From Microvirga zambiensis WSM3693 (GTDB lineage Bacteria; Pseudomonadota; Alphaproteobacteria; Rhizobiales; Beijerinckiaceae), in contig NZ_JAERQD010000025.1 of assembly GCF_016735695.1 (NCBI RefSeq), forward strand, positions 1-64,000: a stretch of DNA of 64,000 nt. The letters are read 5' to 3'. Positions 43,956 to 54,209 of the stretch are shown piece after piece. Under the pieces are notes generated by a model. It did no database searches. It was not told the DNA's origin and was given only the letters and a program-made list of their open reading frames with translations. Every line of letters begins with the position of its first letter. Position 1 is the stretch's first letter. The translations under genes were made by a program, and so were the position numbers.

Positions 43956-46112
43956 TCAGCTCCTCCGCAGTCCGGCGGTATCAATGGGCAGCGTTCGCAG
44001 GCGCTGGCCCGTCGCGGCGAAGATCGCGTTCATGACCGCCGGGGCTACACCAGGAGTTCCGAGCTCGCCGATGCCGCCCGGCGCTTCCGCACTCTCGACG
44101 ATGTGGACATCGATTTGCGGACATTCGTTCAAACGCAAGACTGGCTGGTCGTCGAAATTGCTCTCGACGACAGCACCCTGTTCAATGGTAAGTCGCCCAT
44201 AGAGAGTTGCGCTGAGCCCGTAGATTATGCCGCTCTCGACCTGCTGACGCAAAACCTCGGGATTGACGATCAGTCCGCAATCCACCGCGGCTACGAGTCG
44301 TTCCACCTTGAGTGCACCTCTCGGATCGACATGGACCTGAGCGATCAGCGCTGCGAAGCTGCCGAACGCCGACAGCAGCCCGACGCCGCGGCCCCGATCA
44401 CGCCCCAGATCATTTCCCCAGCCAGCGCGGGCAGCGGCGAGATCGAGTACTCTTCTCAGCCGCGGGTTGTTCCGAAGCAGTCGGCGGCGATATTCCACCG
44501 GATCGATCCCCGCGAGGTGCGCCGCTTCATCGATCCCGCCCTCGACGGCAGGTGCGTTGCGCGTCGGGCCGACACCACGCCAGTTGCCGGTCAGCATGCC
44601 CTCCGGTCCCTCATGGCGGGCGAATTCGACCCGCTTATTGGCGATCTCGTACGGGCTTTCCGCAATATCGACGATATCGAGGTCGATGCCGTCCTTGAAA
44701 AATATCGGCAGAAAGCGGGCCATGATCGCTGGCCCGACAACGCGATGACGCCACGAAATCGGCATTCCATCGGGCCCGAGTCGAATGCTGATCCGGCTGA
44801 GATTCAGGTAACGATAGGAATCGTGCCGGACATCCTCTTCACGGCTCCACACCACCTGTACGGGTCCATCGACCTGTTGGGCGACCCGTACTGCCATGAT
44901 CACGCCGTCATGGTCGAGCCGACGTCCGAAACCACCTCCGAGGAAGTGATTATGGACCGTCACCTTCTCGACCGGCAGTCCGGTCACCTGGGCGGCTGCC
45001 GTGCGTGCGCGACTTACCACCTGGGTACCGACCCAAACCTCGCAAGAATCAGGGCGCACATGCACGGTGCAGTTCATCGGCTCCATCGCCGTGTGGGGTA
45101 GGATGGGCAGGCGATAGACTCCCTCTATGCCCGTTGCGTTAGCGGCCTCAGCCGCGTTGATGTCGCCACTGCTATGGGCTACCACCGTGTTGCCGGCCAT
45201 CGCTGCATCTGCACGACGCTCGAGTTCCGCCGTGTCGACCGTGGCGTTGACTCCGCGATCCCACGTCACCTCGAGCGCAGCCAATCCCTTTCGGGCAGCA
45301 CCGGTATGGTCCGCCACGACGGCAACGGCGTCGCTCAGTTTGACCACTTGGCGCACGCCCTTGACCTTCAGCGCCTCGCTGTCATTCACGGATTGAAGCG
45401 TGCCGCCGAAGGTGGGGCAGATGGCAATCGCCGCAAATTTCACTCCTGCCGGCCGGGCATCCAGACCGAATACGGCGGAGCCGTTCACCTTTGCAGGGGT
45501 ATCGATTCGTCGGGCGGGCTTTCCGATCAGCTTGAATGCACTTGCCGGCTTCAGAGCCACATCGCGCGGGACCGGCATGCTGGCGGCCCGCTCCACGAGG
45601 GCACCGTAGCCGATACGGCGACCGCTTGCAGCGTGGATCACTTCACCTAACTCGGCGCGGCAACTCGTCGTCGGAACGCCCCATTGATCGGCGGCGGCGG
45701 CGATCAGCATCGTGCGGGCCGTCGCGCCTGCATGGCGCATCGGCTCCCAGAAGCCCCGAATGCTCACGGAACCACCGGTAATCTGGTCGCCGAGCGCCGG
45801 ATGGGCATAGAGCGCAGGATCGGGCGGCGCGGGCACGGCGACGATCTGATCGAGGCCCACCTCCAGCTCTTCGGCCAACAGGGTCGAGAGGCCCATGTAA
45901 ACGCCCTGTCCCATCTCGACCGATGCGATGACGAGTTCGATCTTCCCCGTAGCGGGGATGCGAATGAACGCCCCGAGCGGCTTGGCCTCATTGGCCTGCG
46001 CGAGGGCTGCAAACCGCGGGGTGATCACAAGACTTCCGCCGGCGAGCAGCGCCGACATTACAAAAGTGCGGCGGGAGAGCTGCACGTCGTTCGCTCTGCT
46101 GAGAAGGCTCAT
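43956..46112 (-). CDS. iorB: Isoquinoline 1-oxidoreductase-type molybdopterin subunit (IorB-like), Tat-exported
   Basis: 718 residues from the ATG at 46112, which follows TGGAGG and the iorA stop by one base. The N-terminus is a twin-arginine signal (LSRRTFVMSALLAGGSLVITPRFAALAQA). The xanthine dehydrogenase-family Mo domain shows EMGQGVYMGLSTLLAEEL, HNHFLGGGFGRRLDHD, and the C-terminal catalytic Glu motif GIGELGTPGVAPAVMNAI. With IorA and the cytochrome it forms a periplasmic molybdenum hydroxylase for N-heterocycles or aldehydes; the real substrate is not predictable. Confidence 0.92.
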   Translation of the reverse strand: MSLLSRANDVQLSRRTFVMSALLAGGSLVITPRFAALAQANEAKPLGAFIRIPATGKIELVIASVEMGQGVYMGLSTLLAEELEVGLDQIVAVPAPPDPALYAHPALGDQITGGSVSIRGFWEPMRHAGATARTMLIAAAADQWGVPTTSCRAELGEVIHAASGRRIGYGALVERAASMPVPRDVALKPASAFKLIGKPARRIDTPAKVNGSAVFGLDARPAGVKFAAIAICPTFGGTLQSVNDSEALKVKGVRQVVKLSDAVAVVADHTGAARKGLAALEVTWDRGVNATVDTAELERRADAAMAGNTVVAHSSGDINAAEAANATGIEGVYRLPILPHTAMEPMNCTVHVRPDSCEVWVGTQVVSRARTAAAQVTGLPVEKVTVHNHFLGGGFGRRLDHDGVIMAVRVAQQVDGPVQVVWSREEDVRHDSYRYLNLSRISIRLGPDGMPISWRHRVVGPAIMARFLPIFFKDGIDLDIVDIAESPYEIANKRVEFARHEGPEGMLTGNWRGVGPTRNAPAVEGGIDEAAHLAGIDPVEYRRRLLRNNPRLRRVLDLAAARAGWGNDLGRDRGRGVGLLSAFGSFAALIAQVHVDPRGALKVERLVAAVDCGLIVNPEVLRQQVESGIIYGLSATLYGRLTIEQGAVVESNFDDQPVLRLNECPQIDVHIVESAEAPGGIGELGTPGVAPAVMNAIFAATGQRLRTLPIDTAGLRRS

Positions 46113-46113
46113 C

Positions 46114-46593
46114 TCAGCCTCCATTGCCAGTGTTCGAACCGCCGCGCGCAGCCTTCTTGATGGCAGCCCGGATGCGTGGATAAGTGCCGCACCGGCAGAT
46201 ATTGCCCGACATGGCATCATCGATGTCGCCATCCGAGGGCATCGCGTTTGCGTTCAGCAGCGCCACCGCGGACATGATCTGTCCCGACTGGCAGTAGCCG
46301 CATTGGACCACTTCCTCTTCGAGCCAGGCGCGTTGAACGACACTGCCCTTCGGTGTCGAGCCGATGGCTTCGATCGTCATGATCGCTGAGGAACCGGCGC
46401 TCTCGATTGTCGTGACACAGGACCGCACCGCATGTCCGTCAAGATGGATGGTGCAGGCACCACATTGGGCGACCCCGCATCCGAACTTGGTTCCGGTGAG
46501 GCCTATGACATCGCGCAACACCCACAATAGCGGCGTGTCGGCGTCCACATCGACCGAATGGATTCTGCCGTTCACATTGAGCGAATAGGCCAC
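46114..46593 (-). CDS. iorA: Isoquinoline 1-oxidoreductase-type [2Fe-2S] subunit (IorA-like)
   Basis: 159 residues from a GTG start preceded by GGAGG. It has the plant-ferredoxin cluster [17 protein letters not shown] with a later Cys, and the C-terminal helical [2Fe-2S] motif [10 protein letters not shown]...[12 protein letters not shown]. It transfers electrons from the Mo subunit encoded directly downstream. It is separated from coxE by about 220 bases, which likely hold its own promoter. Confidence 0.94.
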   Translation of the reverse strand: MAYSLNVNGRIHSVDVDADTPLLWVLRDVIGLTGTKFGCGVAQCGACTIHLDGHAVRSCVTTIESAGSSAIMTIEAIGSTPKGSVVQRAWLEEEVVQCGYCQSGQIMSAVALLNANAMPSDGDIDDAMSGNICRCGTYPRIRAAIKKAARGGSNTGNGG

Positions 46594-46814
46594 CTGGAGG
46601 CCTCCTATTCCGGATTCTGTCGGGCGACCATCGATCGCGTGTGAACGTTAGCCGCTCGTCACGATGACCGGGGTTAATTTTGGTAAAATCTGTCAAGACC
46701 GGATTTCGGGACATCCGGCACGATCGCTACAAATTATTCCTATTCGTTCCGTTATCTCAGGCACGTGCCTTGTCATGACGCCGCTCAGGCCGGAGAGCAT
46801 TACTTCAGATCCGG

Positions 46815-47996
46815 CTAGGATCCCTTTCCTGACAAAACCCGGCAGAGTTCTTCCATCGATACCAGGCTGTGAATCGATCGGAATTCGTGAACATGAGGCA
46901 ACATTGCCTTGATGCCGGAAGCCCGTGCCTCGAACGCTTCGAAGCGAAGGAGCGGGTTCAGCCATACCAGGCGGCGACAGGAGCGCTTGAGCCGATCCAT
47001 CTCGAAGGTCAGCTCTCTCGTCACTTCCCGCTCGAGCCCGTCGGTGAACAGAAGAACGATGGCGCCCTGACCAAGCACTCGGCGGGACCAGTGACGGTTG
47101 AACTCATGCAGGGCGTGGGCGATCCGCGTCCCGCCCTCCCAGTCCTTCACGCGCTTCGAGGCGCGAGCGAGGGCCTCATCCGGATCGCGGCTTGCCAATT
47201 CGCGGCTGAGATTGGTCAGGCGTGTTGCAAACACGAATGAGTAGACCCTTCTCCGCTTCTCTCCCAGGGCATGAAGGAAATGCAGGAAGAGACGGGAGTA
47301 GTCCGCCATCGACCCAGAGATATCGACGATGGCGACCACCGGCGCATGCCGGCGGGCAGGAGAGCGATAGGCCAGATCAATCACGGCACCACCTCCGCGC
47401 AGCGACCGTCGGAACGTTCTGCGCGGGTCGATACGCCGGCCCCTTGGAACAGGCAGGAAGCGGCGCATGATCACCTCGTCATCCGGAAGAGACATCTCGG
47501 CAATCAGGCGCTTCGCCATCGCGATTTCGGACGCCGACATCTGCGCGAAGTCCTTCGTCTTCAGGATCTCTCGATCCGAGACAGTGAGGCGGGCGGAGAA
47601 TTCGGTTTTCTCGACCGGGTCGGGTTTCTCCTGCCGCGGCGTGGCCAAGGCCTCTGCCACACGCAAAGCACCGGCCTGAGGCTTCCTCTCCTCGGTGCGC
47701 CCGGGAGCCATCGGCGACATCAGTGCGATGAGCTTCTCGATCAGGGCGCGCCGTTTCCAGAAGATCTTGAAGGCTTGGTCGAAAAGAATGCTGTGCTCGT
47801 GGCGCTTGACGAAAACTGTGTGGAGCGTCCAGTAAAAATCCTCACGTGTTCCAATCCGAGCCACTTCGACTGCCGCAATCGCGTCGAGAACGGCACCAGG
47901 CCCAACCGGTAGGCCCGCACTGCGCAAAGCCCTTGCGAAATAGGCGATGTTGTCGGCGAGGCGGCCATCATCGCTTCGGCGAGGGTTGTCACTCAC
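46815..47996 (-). CDS. coxE: CoxE-type von Willebrand factor A protein
   Basis: 393 residues from a GTG that overlaps the coxD stop (GTGA). The C-terminal VWA domain has the MIDAS motif AIVDISGSMADYSRLFLHFLHAL, a Thr site near WEGGTRIAHAL and an Asp near LLFTDGLERE. CoxE acts with the MoxR-type ATPase CoxD in maturing the copper-sulfur-molybdenum or related active site of CO dehydrogenase-type enzymes. The N-terminal half is charged and helical. Confidence 0.93.
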   Translation of the reverse strand: MSDNPRRSDDGRLADNIAYFARALRSAGLPVGPGAVLDAIAAVEVARIGTREDFYWTLHTVFVKRHEHSILFDQAFKIFWKRRALIEKLIALMSPMAPGRTEERKPQAGALRVAEALATPRQEKPDPVEKTEFSARLTVSDREILKTKDFAQMSASEIAMAKRLIAEMSLPDDEVIMRRFLPVPRGRRIDPRRTFRRSLRGGGAVIDLAYRSPARRHAPVVAIVDISGSMADYSRLFLHFLHALGEKRRRVYSFVFATRLTNLSRELASRDPDEALARASKRVKDWEGGTRIAHALHEFNRHWSRRVLGQGAIVLLFTDGLEREVTRELTFEMDRLKRSCRRLVWLNPLLRFEAFEARASGIKAMLPHVHEFRSIHSLVSMEELCRVLSGKGS

Positions 47997-48916
47997 TCGG
48001 AACTTCTCAGCTCACTCTGAGCAATATCGAGCATCTCCTTCGCTTTGCTGCCCTGCATCTTCTGGATGTCGTCCTGATACTTCAAGAGAACGCCGAGCGT
48101 GTCCGAAACGAGCGCGGGGTCGAGGGCCACCGCATCGAGTTCCACGAGAGCAGAGGCCCAGTCCAGGGTTTCGGCGACGCCAGGCGCCTTGAACAGGTCC
48201 TCCTTCCGAATTGCCTGGATGAAGCCGACGATCTCTTGCGATAGCCGTTCAGGCGCATGCGGCAGGCGGCTCCTTAATATTGCGAGTTCGCGTTCCGCAT
48301 CCGGGTAGTCGACCCAATGATAGAGACAGCGACGCTTGAGTGCATCATGAACCTCGCGGGTTCGGTTTGAAGTGATGATGACAATGGGCGGATGTTCGGC
48401 TCGAACTGTTCCGAGTTCCGGAATCGTCACCTGGAAGTCGGACAACACTTCCAGGAGAAAAGCCTCGAACGCCTCGTCCGTGCGGTCGAGTTCGTCGATC
48501 AGGAGAACCGGAGCTCCGGACGTGTCGGGTTCAAGGGCCTGGAGGAGCGGCCGCTTCACCAAATAGCGTTCCGAGAAAAGATCGCTCTCAAGGGTTTCCC
48601 GATCCACCGCTCCGCCGGCTTCTGCAAGGCGGATGGCCATCATTTGCCCTGCATAGTTCCACTCGTAGACCGCCGAGGCGACGTCCAGGCCTTCGTAGCA
48701 TTGCAGGCGGATCAGCCGGCGGCCGAGCCCCACTGAGAGAACCTTCGCGATCTCGGTCTTGCCGACGCCGGCTTCTCCCTCAAGGAAAAGCGGCCTTCCA
48801 AGCTTCAGTGCGAGGAAGAGCACTGTCGCGAGCGGTCGGTCGGCGACATAGCCCGTGCTCTTGAGAAGGGTGAGCGTTTCGTCGATGGAACCGGGTTGCG
48901 CAGCCAAGGAATTCAA
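47993..48916 (-). CDS. coxD: CoxD-type MoxR AAA+ ATPase
   Basis: 307 residues. Walker A is LEGEAGVGKTEIAKVL, Walker B is VLLIDELDRTDEAFEAFLLEVLSDF, and sensor 1 is IVIITSNRTREVHDALKRRCLYHWVDYP. The start appears to be TTG at 48916 after GTGGAG. It partners CoxE in post-translational assembly of the Mo active site. A hairpin separates it from coxM, so relative expression may be tuned. Confidence 0.94.
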   Translation of the reverse strand: MNSLAAQPGSIDETLTLLKSTGYVADRPLATVLFLALKLGRPLFLEGEAGVGKTEIAKVLSVGLGRRLIRLQCYEGLDVASAVYEWNYAGQMMAIRLAEAGGAVDRETLESDLFSERYLVKRPLLQALEPDTSGAPVLLIDELDRTDEAFEAFLLEVLSDFQVTIPELGTVRAEHPPIVIITSNRTREVHDALKRRCLYHWVDYPDAERELAILRSRLPHAPERLSQEIVGFIQAIRKEDLFKAPGVAETLDWASALVELDAVALDPALVSDTLGVLLKYQDDIQKMQGSKAKEMLDIAQSELRSSE

Positions 48917-48932
48917 TGCTCCACAAGAAGAG

Positions 48933-48954
48933 ATGCCCGGGTAACCCCGGGCAT
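48933..48954 (-). terminator. Hairpin between coxM and coxD
   Basis: Perfect 9-bp stem (48933-48941 with 48946-48954) with a TAAC loop. It is followed on the minus strand by CTCTTCTTGT, which is moderately T-rich. It is a likely partial terminator separating structural from maturation genes. Confidence 0.65.
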
Positions 48955-49010
48955 GAATGCTTCGTACCTTCTTCCAGTCTTGCAGGCGCGGCTTGCCGGG
49001 ACAAGGCTGC

Positions 49011-49820
49011 TTAAGCGCGAGAGGACGCCGCCGCCTGTACGGCCCGGCGGGCTATGACGCCGACAAGATGAGCCCGATAGACGGCATCCGCATGGATGTC
49101 GCTGCTCATCCCCTCCGCGGGAACGGAGATGCCGTCGAGGGCCGCGACCGCGAAATTCCGGCTCAGGGCCTGCTCCATCTCCGGCACGCGGAACACGCCG
49201 TTGGCACCCGATCCCGTCACGGCCACCCGTACACCATCCGCGTGCTTGGCGACGAACACGCCGACGAGGGCATAGCGCGAGGCAGGATGCCGGAACTTTA
49301 CATAGGCCGCCTGAGATGGCACCCGGAACGAGATCTTCGTGATGATCTCGCCCTCGTCCAGGGCTGTTGCGAAGATGCCCTGGAAAAAGTCGTCGGCGGC
49401 AATCGTCCGCTTGTTGGTGACGATCGCCGCGTTCAGGGCAAGGCATGCCGCCGGATAATCCGCGGCCGGATCGTTGTTGGCGACCGAGCCGCCTATGGTG
49501 CCGCGGTTGCGCACATGCGGATCGCCGATCAGTTCGGCCAGCTCGGTGAGGGCGGGTATGGCCGTCCGTACGTCGGCGGAGTTGGCGACCTCTGCATGCA
49601 GCGTCATGGCACCGATGCTGAGCGTGTCGGCGGAGCGCTCGATCCCGCGGAGCTCGGCGACCTGGCCGAGGTCGATGAGATTGGCCGGCGCCGCGAGGCG
49701 CATTTTCATGGTTGGCAGCAGCGTCTGCCCGCCGGCAAGGAACTTGGTCTCTTCCAACTGAGCGACGAGCTCGGCCGCCTGCTTTACGTCCGTCGGGCGG
49801 TGGTATTCGAAAGCGTACAT
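49011..49820 (-). CDS. coxM: CO dehydrogenase-type FAD-binding medium subunit
   Basis: 269 residues from the ATG at 49820, with an AAGGAGG site and a ten-base gap from coxL. FAD-binding motifs are AGGQTLLPTMKMRLA and RNRGTIGGSVANNDPAADYPAACLAL. It passes electrons from the [2Fe-2S] subunit to the quinone pool or another acceptor. Longer upstream frames lie within coxL and are not real. Confidence 0.95.
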   Translation of the reverse strand: MYAFEYHRPTDVKQAAELVAQLEETKFLAGGQTLLPTMKMRLAAPANLIDLGQVAELRGIERSADTLSIGAMTLHAEVANSADVRTAIPALTELAELIGDPHVRNRGTIGGSVANNDPAADYPAACLALNAAIVTNKRTIAADDFFQGIFATALDEGEIITKISFRVPSQAAYVKFRHPASRYALVGVFVAKHADGVRVAVTGSGANGVFRVPEMEQALSRNFAVAALDGISVPAEGMSSDIHADAVYRAHLVGVIARRAVQAAASSRA

Positions 49821-49830
49821 GCTGTCCTCC

Positions 49831-52191
49831 TTACTCCGCCGCCACGGGCATGCGCTTCTGCACCGCTCGCCAGACTGCTTGGGGTGTCGCGGGCATCGCG
49901 ATGTCCTCATGCCCGAGCGCATCCGTGATCGCGTTGATGACGGCTGGCGGAGCGGCGATGGCGCCTGCCTCACCGCAGCCCTTGATCCCAAGCGGGTTTG
50001 ACGTGCAGGGCGTCACAGTCATGCCGATCTGGAACGAAGGCAGATCCATGGCGCGCGGCATGCAGTAATCGTTGAAGCTGGCTGTGACGAGCTGACCGCT
50101 CTGATCGTAGACGGCGCCTTCGAGCAGGGCCTGACCGACGCCCTGGGCGATGCCGCCATGGACTTGGCCCTCGACGATCATGGGATTGATGATCACGCCG
50201 AAATCATCGACCGCTGTCCAGCGCTCGATCTTGGTCACGCCCGTGTCGGGGTCGATCTCCACTTCACAGATGTGGACGCCGGCCGGGAAGGTGAAGTTGG
50301 TGGGATCGTAGAACGCTCCCTCCTTCAGACCGGGTTCCAGATCCTGGCCCGAGAACTTGTGGGCGATGTAGGCCTGGAGCGCCACATCCCCGAAGCCCAA
50401 GGTCCGGTCGGTGCCCGCGATCCCGAATTTGCCGTCCTTGAACTCGATATCGCCCTCGGAGGCCTCGAGAACATGGGCCGCCACCTTCTTGCCCTTGGCG
50501 ATCACCTTGTCGAGGGCCTTGGCGATGGCCGACATGCCGACCGCGCCGGAGCGCGACCCATAGGTGCCCATGCCGAACTGCACCTTGTCGGTGTCGCCAT
50601 GGACGATGCTGACCTGATCGATGGGGATGCCGAGCCGGTCGGAGACGAGCTGGGCGAAGGTGGTCTCATGGCCCTGGCCGTGGCTATGAGAGCCGGTGAG
50701 CACCTCGACGGAACCTGTCGGGTTGACGCGTACCTCGGCGGATTCCCAAAGGCCGACGCCGGCGCCAAGCGATCCGACCGCCTGCGAGGGGGCGATGCCG
50801 CAGGCCTCGATGTAGCTGGAGAACCCGATGCCCCGCAGCTTGCCTCGTCGGGCGCTCTCCTGCTTCCGCGCGCCGAAGTTTTTGTAATCGGCGAGTTCCA
50901 GCGCCTTGTCGAGGGAGGCGCCATAATCGCCCGTGTCATAGGTCATGATGACCGGTGTCTGATGGGGGAACTGCGTGATGTAGTTCTTTCTCCGGAATTC
51001 AGCCGGATCCTGACCGAGTTCACGGGCGGCCCTTTCGACGAGCCGCTCGACCACGAATGTCGCCTCCGGCCTCCCGGCGCCGCGATAGGCATCGACAGGG
51101 GCGGTATTCGTGTAGACCGCATCCACTTCGCAGTAGATAGCCGGAATGTCGTATTGGCCCGACAGGAGAGGCGCATAGAGATAGGTCGGCACCGAAGAGG
51201 AGAAGGTAGACAGATACGCACCAAGATTGGCGATGGTGTGGACCCGAAGGCCCAGGATCTTACCGTTCTCGTCGGTTGCCATCTCCGCGTGCGTAACATG
51301 ATCACGGCCATGCGCGTCGGACAGAAAAGCCTCGCTGCGGTCAGCCGTCCACTTCACGGGGCGCTTGACCTTCTTCGCCGCCCAGACACAGACGGTCTCC
51401 TCGGCATAGATGAAGATCTTGGAGCCGAATCCACCGCCGACATCCGGAGCGATGACGCGCAGCTTGTTTTCCGGCGCGATCCCGACGAAAGCCGAGAGCA
51501 CGAGGCGGGCCACGTGGGGATTCTGGCTCGTCGTATAAAGCGTGTAGTTGTCGGTTCCGAAATCGTATTCGCCCAAAGCCGCGCGCGGTTCGAGAGCGTT
51601 GGGCACCAGCCGATTATTGACTAGGTCGATCTTCGTCACGTGTTTCGCCCGCGCGAAGGCAGCCTCCGTCTCGTCTTTGTTGCCGAGATGCCAGTTGAAG
51701 ACGCTATTGTCGGGCGAGACCTCATGCACCTGGACCGGCGTCTTCGTCGCCTCGGAGGTGTTCACGACAGCGGGAAGGACATCGTAATCGACCTCGATGG
51801 CCTCGGCGGCATCTTTGGCTTGGGCCAGGGTTTCGGCGATCACAACGGCCACGTGGTCCCCCACATAGCGCACTTTTCCTTGTGCCAGAGCAGGGTGCGG
51901 CCCCGCCTTCATGGGGGACCCGTCCTTGGAATGGATCATCCATCCGCAGATGAGGCCGCCGATCTTGTCGGCGGCGAGGTCATCGCCCGTGAAGACGGCC
52001 ACGACGCCGGGCATGGTCCTGGCCGGCCCGGTGTCGATCGACCGGATCGTGGCATGCGCATGCGGCGAGCGCAGGAAGTATGCATAGGCCTGGCCAGGCC
52101 GATTGAAGTCGTCCACGTAACGTCCCTGGCCGGTGACGAAACGCTGATCTTCTTTCCGGCGTACGGGTGCGCCGATCCCTGTTGCGGACAT
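49831..52191 (-). CDS. coxL: Form II (putative) CO dehydrogenase-type molybdopterin large subunit
   Basis: 786 residues from the ATG at 52191, after AGGGAGAAC. It has full xanthine dehydrogenase-family architecture: [50 protein letters not shown] and the catalytic Glu in [15 protein letters not shown]. The active-site loop is AYRGAGR (near residue 366), the form II signature, not the AYXCSFR of proven form I CO dehydrogenases. True CO oxidation is therefore uncertain; form II enzymes may oxidise other small carbonyl or heterocyclic compounds. It is cytoplasmic, with no signal peptide. Confidence 0.95.
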   Translation of the reverse strand: MSATGIGAPVRRKEDQRFVTGQGRYVDDFNRPGQAYAYFLRSPHAHATIRSIDTGPARTMPGVVAVFTGDDLAADKIGGLICGWMIHSKDGSPMKAGPHPALAQGKVRYVGDHVAVVIAETLAQAKDAAEAIEVDYDVLPAVVNTSEATKTPVQVHEVSPDNSVFNWHLGNKDETEAAFARAKHVTKIDLVNNRLVPNALEPRAALGEYDFGTDNYTLYTTSQNPHVARLVLSAFVGIAPENKLRVIAPDVGGGFGSKIFIYAEETVCVWAAKKVKRPVKWTADRSEAFLSDAHGRDHVTHAEMATDENGKILGLRVHTIANLGAYLSTFSSSVPTYLYAPLLSGQYDIPAIYCEVDAVYTNTAPVDAYRGAGRPEATFVVERLVERAARELGQDPAEFRRKNYITQFPHQTPVIMTYDTGDYGASLDKALELADYKNFGARKQESARRGKLRGIGFSSYIEACGIAPSQAVGSLGAGVGLWESAEVRVNPTGSVEVLTGSHSHGQGHETTFAQLVSDRLGIPIDQVSIVHGDTDKVQFGMGTYGSRSGAVGMSAIAKALDKVIAKGKKVAAHVLEASEGDIEFKDGKFGIAGTDRTLGFGDVALQAYIAHKFSGQDLEPGLKEGAFYDPTNFTFPAGVHICEVEIDPDTGVTKIERWTAVDDFGVIINPMIVEGQVHGGIAQGVGQALLEGAVYDQSGQLVTASFNDYCMPRAMDLPSFQIGMTVTPCTSNPLGIKGCGEAGAIAAPPAVINAITDALGHEDIAMPATPQAVWRAVQKRMPVAAE

Positions 52192-52344
52192 TTTGTTCTC
52201 CCTTGTCTTCGTTGGCTCCTCATCAGGAGGTGAAGGCGGGAGCGTCGACACGGACGTTGGAGAGACTACGCCAACTTCGAGCTCGCCCCGGCGGCCTGCA
52301 CCTCGATGATGGGCGTCGCACCTTTACAGGCGCGCCAGCCGGTC

Positions 52345-52839
52345 TTATTCGGCTGCCTGCGGCAGCGGCTTCTGCGCCATAGCCTGCGCACCGGCGGCAA
52401 CGGCCTTGACGATGTTGTGATAGCCTGTGCAGCGGCACAGATTGCCTTCCAGCTCGTCGCGAATGGTCTGCTCGTCGAGCGCCTGCCCCTTCCGGTTCAC
52501 AATATCGATGGCGGACATGACCATGCCCGGCGTGCAGAAGCCGCACTGCAGGCCGTGGTGCTCACGAAAGGCCGCCTGCATCGGGTGCAACTCGCTGCCC
52601 TGGGCGATGCCCTCGATCGTCGTGACGGTGGCCGAATCCGCCTGGACGGCGAGGATCGTGCAGGCCTTGATGGCCTGATCGTTCAGGTGAACGACGCAGG
52701 CGCCGCACTGGCTGGTGTCACAACCGACATGGGTGCCGGTTAGTCGAAGATTTTCGCGCAGGAATTGAATGAGCAGGGTTCTGGGATCGACGTCTGCGGT
52801 GACGGGTTGACCGTTCACCGTCAGGGAGACGGTGGTCAT
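52345..52839 (-). CDS. coxS: CO dehydrogenase-type [2Fe-2S] small subunit
   Basis: 164 residues from the ATG at 52839 (GAGGAGG upstream). Ferredoxin cluster motif is [15 protein letters not shown]; the helical second cluster is [15 protein letters not shown] and [11 protein letters not shown]. The 153-base gap to coxL has no recognised feature. It forms the heterotrimer with CoxL and CoxM. Confidence 0.95.
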   Translation of the reverse strand: MTTVSLTVNGQPVTADVDPRTLLIQFLRENLRLTGTHVGCDTSQCGACVVHLNDQAIKACTILAVQADSATVTTIEGIAQGSELHPMQAAFREHHGLQCGFCTPGMVMSAIDIVNRKGQALDEQTIRDELEGNLCRCTGYHNIVKAVAAGAQAMAQKPLPQAAE

Positions 52840-53013
52840 GCGTGCTTTCCTCCTCAGACACCGGCGCCTGGCCAACTTGAGGTGGTCTCAGGCTCCGGCA
52901 GGTATTCTTATTGGACGATCGAACGAATTCGATCGGTCGAAGGCAAGTGTGAACCGCCCCGATTGAGCGGTCAAGCATTGGAATGATTCAAAGAACGACC
53001 GAAGGGAAGACGT

Positions 53014-53475
53014 TCAGGCAGTCGTTTCCGCAGGCGAGAGGATCCTGGCGAAATTGGCGAAGAACTCGTCGGCGTATCTCTTGGCGACGCCGTTGACCAG
53101 CCGGCCGCCGAGTTGCGCGATCTTGCCGCCGACATTGGCCTCGACGTCATAGACCAGCTTGGTCCCGCCCTCGATGTCCTCGAGGCGAACCTTCGCTCCT
53201 CCCTTGGCCCAGCCGGCGACCCCGCCCTGTCCCTCGCCGCTGATCGTGTATCCGTTGGGTGGGTCGAGATCGGCAAGGGTCACGCCGCCCTTGAATGTCG
53301 CCTTCACAGGGCCGACGGAAACCTTGGCCGTGGCCTTGAATTCCGTATCGCTGATCTTCTCCAGGTCCTGACATCCGGGAATGGCAGATTTCAGGACCTC
53401 CGGATCATTGAGTGAGGCCCAAACCTTCGCTCGATCGGCGGGAAGTGTGACTTCGCCCTGCATCGTCATCGCCAT
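53014..53475 (-). CDS. coxG: CoxG-like SRPBCC protein (carbon monoxide dehydrogenase subunit G family)
   Basis: 153 residues from the ATG at 53475, with AAGGAG nine bases upstream. The SRPBCC/START-like fold is seen in LPADRAKVWASLNDPEVLKSAIPGCQDLEKISD and the Gly-rich sheet (GGAKVRLEDIEGGTKLVYDVEANVGGKIAQLG). The family is linked to membrane recruitment or assembly of CO dehydrogenase. It lacks the C-terminal membrane anchor of longer CoxG proteins. Confidence 0.93.
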   Translation of the reverse strand: MAMTMQGEVTLPADRAKVWASLNDPEVLKSAIPGCQDLEKISDTEFKATAKVSVGPVKATFKGGVTLADLDPPNGYTISGEGQGGVAGWAKGGAKVRLEDIEGGTKLVYDVEANVGGKIAQLGGRLVNGVAKRYADEFFANFARILSPAETTA

Positions 53476-53564
53476 GATGAGTTCTCCTTCGGTCAACCAG
53501 CCCTGACAGAAGAGTATGTGCAAATTGGATGGCGCGTCACCTGTCAGGTGTTGCTGCACCGCAC

Positions 53565-54020
53565 TCATGCCCGATCGACGCCGTGTCCCTCCTTGGCCGT
53601 TTGGGCCTGGGACAGTGCCTCTACGACCGCATCGAAGGTGAGAAGAATGGAGGCGTGGCGGGCTTTCAGCTCCCGCGCCGGTTCCAGCAGGGCAAGATCC
53701 ACCCACTTGCCTGACGGAGGTGCGCCTCCGGACCTCAACATCCGGTGCATTTCATCTCGAACGACCCGAAGTTCCTCGACCGTCGAGCCGATCGCGTGAC
53801 GTCCCATGATCGAGGAGGAGGCCTGTCCCAAGGCACAGGCCTTCACCACATGGGCAAAATCGATGACGGTATTGCCATCGACCTTCAGATAAACGGTGAC
53901 CGTGGACCCGCAGAGCTTGGAATGTGCGGTGGCGCTCCCATCCGCATCCGCCATCTTTCCGAGATGAGGGATGTCAGCGGCAAACTCCAAGATACGCCGG
54001 CTGTAGATATCGTTCAGCAT
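53565..54020 (-). CDS. SufU/IscU-like iron-sulfur scaffold-family protein, third cysteine missing
   Basis: 151 residues from the ATG at 54020. The NifU-N/SufU fold is recognisable: LNDIYSRRILEFAADIPHLG, SKLCGSTVTVYLKVDGN (Cys37), and VVKACALGQASSSIM (Cys62). The third cluster-ligand Cys normally near residue 125 is absent; the region reads PPSGKWVDLALLEP. It heads the cox operon and diverges from the XdhC genes. It may deliver sulfur or clusters to CoxS, or serve in sulfuration of the Mo cofactor; both are inferences. Confidence 0.85.
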   Translation of the reverse strand: MLNDIYSRRILEFAADIPHLGKMADADGSATAHSKLCGSTVTVYLKVDGNTVIDFAHVVKACALGQASSSIMGRHAIGSTVEELRVVRDEMHRMLRSGGAPPSGKWVDLALLEPARELKARHASILLTFDAVVEALSQAQTAKEGHGVDRA

Positions 54021-54209
54021 CCTGGCCGCAGGCCATGTGACGGAGGTGCTTGTTCCAGCCAGATGAGACGCCGCAAGGCCTGGCCTGTCAATGCATTGGT
54101 TGTAACCAGCCCGACGGTTCGGGATAGTGGTTGCGGTTCGCAGCCCGGCAGTGGCAGTATCTGTTGTCCGAGCCGCTCCAGGGAGCCGCTCCTTTCGCCG
54201 GGAAATCTC

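Noticed and set aside
46693..46965. Minus-strand 90-codon frame between coxE and iorA
   Set aside because: Overlaps the end of coxE in another frame, has no ribosome site and no recognisable domain; the region is better read as the ior promoter.
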